From assembly GCF_000276665.1 (NCBI RefSeq), contig NW_004955473.1:4700574-4764573 (forward strand): 64,000 bases of DNA. Direction: 5' to 3'. Under the pieces are notes generated by a model. That model made no database searches and was not told the DNA's origin. It saw nothing but the letters and a program-made list of their open reading frames with translations. Each line of letters opens with the position of its first letter. The stretch's first letter is position 1. Both the position numbers and the translations under genes were made by a program. This document shows positions 55,782 through 64,000 of the stretch, piece by piece. This DNA comes from Chinchilla lanigera (Eukaryota > Chordata > Mammalia > Rodentia > Chinchillidae).

Positions 55782-57451
55782 TAAATGTGTTTCTTGTATA
55801 CTGCACATTGTTGCTTTTTTTTTTCTTGACCCATTCTGCCAATCTGTGTCTTTTGTTTGGAGAACTGAAACCATTCACCTTGAGAGTTGTTACTGAGAGT
55901 TCTTGACTTATTCCTGTCGTTGCTTTATTTTCCTGATGCCGATTTCCTTTTTTTTTCCCTTTTACTCATCCTGCCATATGTGTCCATTCTTTTTGACTTA
56001 TTGGAGTTACTTGCTTCATTGCCTGTTTCTAGGATACCCTTGAAATGTTTTTGTAATGCTGGTTTGGTGGGCAATAATTTCTTGAGGTGTTCCTTTTTCT
56101 GAGAAGAAATATCTTATTTCTCCATAAAGAAATGCAAGAGGAAACTTTGAAACTTTAAACTCTATGATATGAGAAAGAAGACAGAGAAGCGGTAGGATGA
56201 TGTTTACAGAATTAAGTAAAGGTCAGAGAAAAAAAATGGCAAGAAATAGAAGCTAAAGGAAAAAGAGGTAGAAAAAGAAAGAAATTATATACAGAATAAA
56301 AATGAAAAAGAAGTAATTAAAGGGAGAAAAATTAAAAGGGAGAAGAGAAAAATAAAGAAAAAAGAAGTAAGAAAAAGATAAGAAATAATGTAGAAGGAAA
56401 CAAAAAAGATTTCCCAACCCTCAGGAAACCCACGAAGAAGAAAAGAGGAAAAGAAAGAAGAAAAAAGCACAAAGCAAAAACAAAACAAAAATAAAAAGAA
56501 TGCACCCACACCAAAAGCTTTTCAAAACTTATAAACAAAAATAAAAAAAAGAAATTTCTCTGTAATTATAAATATGTAGTTTTCTTCCAGAATCTACAAC
56601 TTTGGGGCAGTGTCCAATCCAAGATGTGTTCTCCCTGTTTATGCTGGTAGATAAAGAAGGAAGTCAGACCCCAGATCCATGCTGGATGTAGTCACCAGCA
56701 GGCAGTAGGATTAAGGTTAGGGTGCCAGTTCTGTGACTTTCAACTTCACTGCAATTCAAGCGGAGCCTGGCATCTGACCAATAGGGTCGGTCCTGTGTCC
56801 TTCAATTTAAACCCCTCAGTTGATCTCTTGTAGGCCTGACCACAGCTCTCTGACCAAAGCTGTCTCCAGTAGCTGTCTCTCACCCAGTCACTCTGAGAGC
56901 GTTACACTGGGAGCCCTGAATTGAGCCAACCTATGGTTGCTCTGAGTCCCAGGTTCATTCAGCCTATCTCTGGAATGGCATCTGACCACTCTCTCCAGGG
57001 TATATGGCAGGTGCTTGGCTTGGAGTCACACACCAGCTGTTACTGCAGACAGCATCCACCAATCTGTTCCATTGCTGCTTTGTCCCTGACCGTCTCCAGA
57101 GTCCCCTGCTTTCCTTGTACCTCTGTAGATTCATTCTTCTTTTCTTGTAAGCCATGAGGCAGGAGCTGGGGAGAAAGAGCAGATTTCCCCTGCTTTTTTC
57201 CACATTGTGTTCCCAAGAGGGTTCTCATAAAAGTATGTACTCTCTCTGGCCACTCAGGCTTCCTCTCTCTTGTTCATGCTCCTACCATGATACCATCCAC
57301 CACAAGGCTTTCACCAGAGCTAGCTAATTCTCATGCATGCTCTTGAACTTCCAAAATTGTGGGAGAAATAAACCTTTTTTCTTTAGGAAGTACCTAGGTT
57401 CAGGTATTTTATGATAGTAACAGAAAATGGACTAATACAGGGAAATCCCCA

Positions 57452-57703
57452 GTGTTTTACTGGGGATTGAACCTGCAGCCTTTGCACTAAGCTACATCTC
57501 CAGCCCTTTTTACTTTTTTGAGACAGGGTCTCAGAAGTTGCTAAATGTAGGGCCTAAGACTAAAAAATTCTTTAAAAGAACATAGATGTAAATGATTGTG
57601 ACCATAAATAAGGAAATGATCTCATACATATGATACTAAAAGTACAAATAAAAAGGACAAAATTAAAAATATTAAGAAGGAGATCAAAGAGAACAACAGA
57701 AAA
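57452..57703 (+). repeat. Local direct duplication, copy 1 (252 bp)
   Basis: Matches 58683-58934 with four substitutions and no indel (about 98%). It contains a fragment of an inverse B1-dID (57461-57545) joined to an L1 fragment. Confidence 0.92.
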
Positions 57704-58430
57704 GCCATGATGTGGTAGCATGTTAAAATCAATAGGTTAGGTACAATTTTTAAGTGTTTTGCAAGGATGTGGAGAAGAAATTCAACATTTATCCAAGTTA
57801 GAAGGAACATAAAAATATATATAACCATCATGGAAATAGCTTTAGCAATAGCTCACAAAGTTGAACGATGGTAAACTTATAACCTAGCAATTCTATTCTT
57901 GGATATATATGAAGAGAATTTAAAATATATATTCCTACATTAACTTGTATACAAATGTTTATTGTAGATATTATTAATAATAGTCCAAAGTACAATCAAC
58001 CCAAATGTTCTTCAGCTTATGAGTATCAACAGAAATACACCTATTCTGTGGAATATTGTATAGCCATAAAAAGGAATAAAGTACTTCTATATGCTACCAC
58101 ATGGAAAAATACTTAAATTCTTTATGTTACCTGAAAAGAGACAAAAGAAATGTCAAGATTAGGCAAACCTAGAGGCTGGGAATTTAGCTCAGTGGTGCAG
58201 CACCTGCCTGGCAAGCTTGAAGTCCTGAGATCGATTGTTAGTACCTAAAACAAAACAAGATTAGGCAATCTTAAAAAATAGAGTAAATATGTTAGTGTTC
58301 ATTAGGACATATTAATGGGCAAGGCAAATGGATGGTAGCCAAAATGAAAGAGTGTTCTTTTTGAGGTGATGAAATTATGCTATAATCACTGCCTCTGGTG
58401 ACAACTGCACATAACTGTGACGTTAGTAGT
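57704..58430 (+). mobile_element. L1 ORF2/3' end, decayed, with an ID insertion
   Basis: GCAAGGATGTGGAGAAGAAA, ACCTAGCAATTCTATTCTTG and CTGTGGAATATTGTATAGCC. It resumes after the ID with TTAGGCAATCTTAAAAAATA. Confidence 0.8.
58167..58256 (+). repeat. ID-type SINE
   Basis: GAGGCTGGGAATTTAGCTCA ... GAGATCGATTGTTAGTACC. Target duplication AAGATTAGGCAA at 58155-58166 and 58257-58268. Confidence 0.93.
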
Positions 58431-58431
58431 A

Positions 58432-58560
58432 CTGGAGCCAGATGATGTACTACACATCTGTAGTGTCAGCATTCAGGAGGCTGAGGTAGGAGGTTCAGTT
58501 GAGCTGTACAGTTAAAAACCAGCCTCAGCAACACAACAAAACACTGTCACAAAAAAGAAA
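58432..58560 (+). repeat. Old B1 SINE
   Basis: GAGCCAGATGATGTACTACA ... AAACACTGTCACAAAAAAG. Confidence 0.75.
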
Positions 58561-58625
58561 ATATCATTAAATTTTATACTTTAAATGTATAATTTTGTTT
58601 CTTTGAACTATGTCTTTAAAAAGCA

Positions 58626-58687
58626 TTGTGTGTTGTGTGTGTGTGTGTGTGTGTGCATGCATGCACACGTGTGTGCATGTGTGTGTT
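58626..58687. repeat. (TG)n microsatellite
   Basis: GTGTGTTGTGTGTGTGTGTG with TGCATGCATGCACACG interruptions, abutting the second duplication copy. Confidence 0.95.
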
Positions 58688-58934
58688 TTACTGGGGATTG
58701 AACCTGGGGCCTTTGCACTAAGCTACATCTCCAGCCCTTTTTACTTTTTTGAGACAGGGTCTCAGAAGTTGCTAAATGTAGGGCCTAAGACTAAAAAATT
58801 CTTAAAAAGAACATAGATGTAAATCATTGTGACCATAAATAAGGAAATGATCTCATACATATGATACTAAAAGTACAAATAAAAAGGACAAAATTAAAAA
58901 TATTAAGAAGGAGATCAAAGAGAACAACAGAAAA
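58683..58934 (+). repeat. Local direct duplication, copy 2 (252 bp)
   Basis: See 57452-57703; constant offset of 1231 bases. Confidence 0.92.
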
Positions 58935-59442
58935 CGGAAAGATGTGCTCTGTTCTTAGACAGGCAGAACCAATGTAGTCAAAATGACCAGAGCTGCAAAC
59001 TGATATACAGAGTCAATGTAATCCCAATCAAAATACCAACAGTGTTCATCACAGACCTAGAGAAAAAAATTCTGAAAATTATATGGAACCACAAGAGACC
59101 CAGAAAAACAAAAACAATCCTAAGCAACAAGAGCAAAATAAACTTCAAAATATACTAAAATGTTGCAGTGATAAAAATACCATGGTACTAGCACAAAAAT
59201 AAACATGTGGATCACTGGAACAGAACAGAGGTTGCTGTAACAACCCCAGGCACATTCACCCATCTGATCCTTGAAATGGGGACCAAAACTATACACTGGA
59301 GGAAAGACAGCTTCTTTAACAGTGCTGGAAAACTGGCCATCCACATGCAGGAGAATGAATCTAGACTCCTATCTCTCACCATGGACTAACCTAAATTCAA
59401 AATGGATCAAAGATCTAAACGTTAAAACAAGTTGTTTAAACA
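58935..59442 (+). mobile_element. L1 ORF2 fragment
   Basis: AATGTAATCCCAATCAAAAT, ATTATATGGAACCACAAGAG and GCACAAAAATAAACATGTGG, typical L1 ORF2 order. Frame broken. Confidence 0.88.
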
Positions 59443-59622
59443 ATCTTGCATGTCTATATCTGGTAATCTGAGCAACTACTTTGAAGATAATAATATGGAA
59501 TACAATAACCATTGTTAATTTCCTATCATCTTTTTTTGAATTCTATTTCGTTTTGTTTTTGTGTTGTTTTGATTTCATTTTTGTTCTTGTCTCTTTAAAA
59601 TAAACAAATAAATAAATGTTAA
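59443..59622 (+). mobile_element. L1 3' UTR fragment (young subfamily)
   Basis: TTGCATGTCTATATCTGGTA, ACTACTTTGAAGATAATAAT, then a T-rich stretch and AATAAACAAATAAATAAAT tail. It appears inserted in, or fused to, the flanking L1. Confidence 0.8.
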
Positions 59623-60900
59623 AACAGAAACACTTAATCTGCCAGAAAATGAAATAGGGAAAGCTCTTAAAGACATAGGTGTAGGCAAGAACTTTCTGAA
59701 CAGAACCCTAATTGCATAAGAAATAATATCAATAATCAACAAATTAAAGAGTTCCTGCACAGCAAAGGAAAAACCAACAGAGTGAAGAGACAACCTACAG
59801 AATGGAAAAAAAATTTGCCAGCTACTCTTCAGGCCAAGGACAGATATCTGGAGTATACATAGAACTGAAAAATAATTAAGACTCCCCCCAAAATAAAAGA
59901 CCTAATCAAACAATAGGCAACGGAAAAGAATGGACATTTCTCAGATAAAGAAGTACAAATGGCCTATAAATATTCATTCAACAACTCTGGCCATTAGATA
60001 AATGCAAAGTAAAACAATACTTAGATTCCACCTTACTGCAGAAAAAATAGTTATCTTCAAGAAATTAATAACAAAGCCATAATGAGGAAACAAGGGGAAA
60101 AAGGACTCTTCTACATAGTTAATGGGAGTGTAAACTGGTTCAGCTACTATGGAAATCAATATGCAATTCCTCAAGAAACTATAAATAGAAATTTCATTTG
60201 ACCCAGCTATTTCTCTTCTCGATAGTACTGAAAGTGTTAAAGACATCATATTGCATTGATACACATGCATACCTATGTTTTACTTTTTTTTTTTTCCGTG
60301 TTTTGAGACAAGGTCTTGCTGTATAGTCCGTACTGGCCTTGAACTCACTTTGTAGCTCAGGCTGGCCTGAAATTTATGGTACTTGTCCTGCCTCAGCCTC
60401 CAAAGTGCTGAGATTACAGGCATGCACCATCATGCCTGGCATACCTATGTTTATAGGAGCAGAACTTGTAAATGCTGAATCTTGGAAGTGGCCTATATGT
60501 CCATCAATAGATAAATGGATAAAGAAAATGTATTAACGTACAATGCAGTACTGCTCTGCCATAAAGAAGGATAAACATGAGTCATCTGTAGGAAAATGGA
60601 TGCACCTTGAAATCATAATGTTAAGTGAAACAAATCAGACATGCAAACTTAAATATCACATGGTTCCTCTTATCTGAGAAACCCAAAATGTAAATAAAGA
60701 GCAAGCTAAAAGACAAATGTAGGAAAAAAGGAGATAGTTCTCCTGCAAAAGGGAAGTGGAACAAGAGATGGTGGAGAAGTGGGAAAAGGGACAAAAATAA
60801 GAATGAAGATATGTTCTGTCCATGAACCAACTCACCATGAGGAATGTAATCATTTTGTACTGCAACCATGTACTAATGAAATAAAAACTCTAAAAAAAGA
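59623..60900 (+). mobile_element. L1 ORF2 3' end and 3' UTR, with an inverse B1
   Basis: CTTAAAGACATAGGTGTAGG, AACAGAACCCTAATTGCATA, then after the B1 GCCTATATGTCCATCAATAG and ATGAAATAAAAACTCTAAAA. Confidence 0.88.
60281..60439 (-). repeat. B1 SINE, inverse
   Basis: GTTTTGAGACAAGGTCTTGC ... ATGCACCATCATGCCTGG. Target duplication CATACCTATGTTT at 60268-60280 and 60440-60452. Confidence 0.95.
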
Positions 60901-61325
60901 AAATAATTGCACTGGAAGTATCCTCATAAAAGGTAAAGTGCTTAATAATAAATATAATAAGAAAGTATTAAGTTTGCATACTAAAAACTAGAAAATATTA
61001 CAGAAAGAAATTAGTAATTAGAAGTACATATATGTCGACAGATGATAGAGATAGGTAGATGGACAGATGAATGGGTGCTTTTTATGATTTTACAAGACTT
61101 AATATTGCTATAATGGCAGTATTCTCCAAATCAATCTTGAGATTACTGTAAATGCAAGGATATCAATTGCCAGTAAACCCTCCCCCCCAGGAAAGAATGA
61201 ATTTATCCCAAAATTGGAATGGAACTGCAGTGGAACCCAAATAGCTAAAATGTGCTTGCAACATCGAAATAATATGAGAAGACTCAAACTTCTCAATTTC
61301 AGAATTTACTAAAAAGCTGCAGTAA

Positions 61326-61510
61326 CTAGCTGTGCATAGTGATGCATGCCTATTATTTCGGATCCTCTGGGAGGCTGAGGTACGAGGATCACGAATTTGA
61401 ATCCAGCCTTGGAAACATAAGGAGACCCTGTTTCAAAATAAAAAGGTGTGGGGATATAGTATAGTGGAAGTTCCTCTGGGTTCAATTTCCTGTACTGAAA
61501 AAAAAATACC
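61326..61510 (+). repeat. B1-dID dimer SINE
   Basis: CTAGCTGTGCATAGTGATGC ... GAGACCCTGTTTCAAAATA, then GTGTGGGGATATAGTATAGT ... TTCAATTTCCTGTACTG. Target duplication CTGCAGTAA at 61317-61325 and 61511-61519. Confidence 0.95.
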
Positions 61511-61872
61511 CTGCAGTAATTTAAGCACCATGATCATGTCAAAAGAATTTATAGAGAGAATAGAGAAGTTCAATGAGAATCTAGAAATAAAGCCCATACA
61601 TTGAGTACCAATTGATTTTCAGTGAGGGTGCCAAATTTTCAATGAGACTAAAATAGTCTTTTAACAAATTATAAGACAAAAGGATATCCAAATGCAAAAG
61701 AGTAAATTTGGCCCCTGCTTCATACCAAAGGTAATGATTAACTCAAAGTTCACGAAAGACTGAATTGTAAGAGCCAACACTATAATATCTTACAAGGAAA
61801 CATAAGTGTAAGTCATTGTGACCTTGCATGAAGCAGCATACTCTTAATTATGACACCAAAAGAACATGCAAG

Positions 61873-61960
61873 TGGCTGGGGATTTAGCTCAGGGGCACAG
61901 CGCCTGCCTAGCAAGTGCAAGGTCGTGAGTTCGATTCCCGGTACTGGAAAAAAAAATTTA
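61873..61960 (+). repeat. ID-type SINE, array unit 1
   Basis: GGCTGGGGATTTAGCTCAGG ... GTTCGATTCCCGGTACTGG, A-tail. First of three in one target duplication. Confidence 0.95.
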
Positions 61961-62017
61961 AAAAGAAGAGGCTCTGCAAGTTAGGAAAATAAAAGTCTTT
62001 AAAAATCAGAATCACTG

Positions 62018-62126
62018 GGCTGGGGATTTAGCTCAGCAGCACAGCGCCTGCCTGGCAAGCGCAAAGTCGTGAGATCGATTCCTGGTACCGGAAAAAAAAA
62101 AAAACAAAAACAAACAAACAAAAAAA
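62018..62126 (+). repeat. ID-type SINE, array unit 2
   Basis: GGGCTGGGGATTTAGCTCAG ... GAGATCGATTCCTGGTACCG, CAAA-rich tail. Confidence 0.95.
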
Positions 62127-62176
62127 AGAGGCTCTGCAAGTTAGGAAAATGAAACTCTTTCAAAATCGAAATCACT

Positions 62177-62303
62177 GGGCTGGGGATTTAGCTCAGCGGC
62201 ACAGCGCCTGCCTGGCAAGCGCAAAGTTGTGAGTTCGATTCCCGATACCGGAAAAAAAACAAAACAAAACAAAAACAAAAATAAAAAAACAAAAAACGAA
62301 AGG
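62177..62303 (+). repeat. ID-type SINE, array unit 3
   Basis: GGGCTGGGGATTTAGCTCAG ... GTTCGATTCCCGATACCGG, CAAAA-rich tail. Confidence 0.95.
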
Positions 62304-62442
62304 ACATGCAAGAAAACAAGTAGATGGGGCCTTTTCTCAAATGGAAAGACTTCAGTGCTTAAAAGGATACTATCAAATAATTGAGGAGATAAATATAGAA
62401 TGGGAAGAAATGTTTTTAAATGACAAATCTCATAAGGAATTC

Positions 62443-62540
62443 GTTTTTTTTTTTTTTTTTTTTCTTGGTATCAGGAATCGAACTCACGACCTTGCACTTG
62501 CCGGGCAGGCACTGTGCCGCTGAGCTAAATTCCCAGCCCC
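62443..62540 (-). repeat. Young ID-type SINE, inverse
   Basis: T-tract, TTGGTATCAGGAATCGAACT ... GCCGCTGAGCTAAATTCCCA. Confidence 0.95.
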
Positions 62541-62752
62541 TCGTGTTCTGAATATACAAAAAATCTTTCTTAATCCAACAGTAAAATAAGAAACAGCTCA
62601 TTAGCAAAAGAATTGAACAGGTACTGCTGCAAACATACACTAAAGGCCAATAAATCCATAAACATGCTCAACATCATCAGTCATTAGGAAAATGCAAATC
62701 CAAACCACTTCCCATTCACTACAATAGCACTTAAAAAAAAAAAAAAAGGACC

Positions 62753-62847
62753 AGGGGCTGGGGATTTAGCTCAGCGGCACAGCGCCAGCCTGGCAAGTGC
62801 GAGGTTGTGAGTTCAATTCCCGGTACTGGAAAAAAAAAAAAAAAAGG
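62753..62847 (+). repeat. Young ID-type SINE
   Basis: GGGGCTGGGGATTTAGCTCA ... GTTCAATTCCCGGTACTGG, A-tail. Confidence 0.96.
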
Positions 62848-62969
62848 AAAATAAACGTATACAGGCTGTGAAGAAACTGGAGTCCTCATACAACTATTTC
62901 TTGGTTGAAGTTTAAAATTTTGGATATGGTATGGAAAACACATGACCAGTTCCTCACAAAGTTAATACA

Positions 62970-63650
62970 GTGAACTTTTTTGAATTTATTTTTTAACTGA
63001 TACACAAACTATAAAAAGTATACAGAGTAATGGGGTACCATGTTATGGCTCCACACATGGTACACATGGTGTAATGTTTAAGTCAGGTTAATCATATTTA
63101 TCTCCTCAATATTTCTTATTTCTTTATGGTGAAAACTTTCAAAATACTTTCCTCTAGCTTTGTGACATGTACAGTGCATTACTGTTATCTGTGGGCACCC
63201 TACTATGTAATAGCACACCGAAACTTCTTGTAATGATCTAACTATAACTGAGGACCCATTGATCAACCTTACCCTGATCTTCCAGAACCTTCCCTCCCAG
63301 TCTCTGGTAACCACTATTCTCAACTCCTACAATTTCAGTTTTCTTATATTGTACATCTGAATGAGATCATGATGTACTTGTATTTCTGTGCCTGGCTAAT
63401 CACTTAACATAATGATCTCTGATTCCACCCATATTGTCCAAATGCCAAGATTTCATTCTTCTTTTTATAATCAAATAGTATTCCACTGTGTACATATGCC
63501 ATTTCTTTATCCATTTATCAGTTGATGGACAATTTGGTTTAGTCCGTATCTTGCTTCTTGTGAATAACGTTGCAATAAACACAGGAGTAACATTTTTTGT
63601 CTTATAAGAAAAGCACATAACACAAGTACCATAGGTTTACCACTACTGTT
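62970..63650 (-). mobile_element. L1 3' end, inverse
   Basis: AACTGATACACAAACTATAA, TTTCTTTATCCATTTATCAG and GTGAATAACGTTGCAATAAA. Confidence 0.85.
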
Positions 63651-63892
63651 TTAGAGTACCAACCTAAACAAATGCATATGTTTCAATTCATTGCAATTAT
63701 TCGAATTGATGCTCAAATTGTCCCCTCTTTGAGCAGCAGGAGAATCTTCAAATTAGCTCCTGAATTTTTTACATGACCCAGTGAGTGGCCTTTGGTACTT
63801 AACCTCTGGTATGACTAGATGTTCCAGGACCATCTCATAATTTCTAGCCCCAATTCTAATTAACGTTTTTTTTTTTTTTTTAAAAAAATACC

Positions 63893-64000
63893 TGGGGCTA
63901 GGGATTTAGCTCAGCGGCACAGCACCTGCCTGGCAAGTGCAAGGTCGTGAGTTCAATTCCTGGTACTGGAAGAAAAACAAAAAACAAAAAAAACCAAATA
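63893..64000 (+). repeat. Young ID-type SINE
   Basis: GGGGCTAGGGATTTAGCTCA ... GTTCAATTCCTGGTACTGG, with the A-rich tail running to the window end. A T16 run followed by A7 sits just upstream (63866-63890). Confidence 0.94.

Larger units (their letters stand above)
52263..57223 (-). mobile_element. Long L1, inverse, carrying LTR and B1 insertions
   Basis: The 3' end is at about 52263 and ORF2 similarity runs to about 55650 (for example GGATGCCTAGCAATGTTAAA at 53140). The 5' region contains purine-rich sequence (56100-56570) and a GC-richer segment (56580-57220) that may be the L1 5' UTR. Short ORF2 pieces remain readable near 52942-53242. Frames are broken throughout. Confidence 0.75.
52060..57441 (+). 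mobile_element. MaLR LTR split in two by a long inverse L1
   Basis: Left part 52060-52262 (GGATATGGTTGGTGTCCCCC ... AATTCTTATAAGAGAGTTCT). Right part about 57224-57441 (CTCTCTCTGGCCACTCAGGC ... AACAGAAAATGGACTAATAC). Read together they form one MST/MLT1-like LTR with ~4.96 kb inserted. Confidence 0.8.
61110..62965 (+). mobile_element. L1 ORF2, decayed, carrying many SINEs
   Basis: ACTCAAACTTCTCAATTTCA, GAGGGTGCCAAATTTTCAAT, CAGTCATTAGGAAAATGCAA and CCAGTTCCTCACAAAGTTAA are in L1 order. Broken by a B1-dID and five ID elements. Confidence 0.82.

Overview
This is ordinary mammalian genomic DNA from a rodent. It is full of B1 SINEs (7SL-derived) and tRNA-derived ID-type SINEs, including many fused B1-dID dimers. 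I saw none of the B2/B4 SINEs that crowd mouse and rat DNA. That points to a non-muroid rodent. A beaver-like or other castorimorph/sciurid lineage is my best guess, at low confidence. Nothing bacterial, and no CRISPR, operon or plasmid-like content, is present.

One protein-coding gene is certain: SLC25A14 (UCP5/BMCP1), a mitochondrial inner-membrane carrier, on the minus strand. Its CpG-island promoter and a probable non-coding first exon lie near 30.9-31.1 kb, and the start codon is at 30697. Eight coding exons run down to 4045, all with consensus GT-AG boundaries and compatible phases. Together they give 285 uninterrupted codons, against 325 in the human long isoform. The last ~40 codons and the 3' UTR are not in the first 4 kb, so they must lie beyond position 1. 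The human orthologue is on Xq26, so this window is probably X-linked. The first coding exon ends in two tandem GTAAGC donors nine bases apart, which explains the known long/short isoforms that differ by Val-Ser-Gly.

Layout: 1-4.0 kb is the last visible intron, and 4.0-30.7 kb holds the coding exons and SINE/L1-filled introns. The CpG island covers 30.5-31.8 kb and is split by a B1 SINE. From 31.8 to 64 kb is upstream intergenic DNA in which I find no convincing gene. The one weak candidate is a 102-base open exon-like segment with a good splice acceptor (46832-46933, minus). The intergenic part is built of L1 pieces of several ages, solo LTRs, MaLR-like LTRs, old DNA transposons (MER5-like, MER2-like and other hAT types), MIRs and dozens of SINEs, often nested.

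The most unusual structures are a ~144 bp palindromic TTAA-flanked MITE (1396-1539) and an L1 lodged in the linker of a B1-dID dimer (13622-14976). There is also a near-identical 252 bp local duplication (57452/58683), three ID elements inside one target-site duplication with a 160 bp repeated unit (61864-62312), and two solo LTRs with clean TG...CA ends and target duplications (35070-35972, 38435-38867). I do not see a new biological system here. The findings concern genome architecture and gene regulation.
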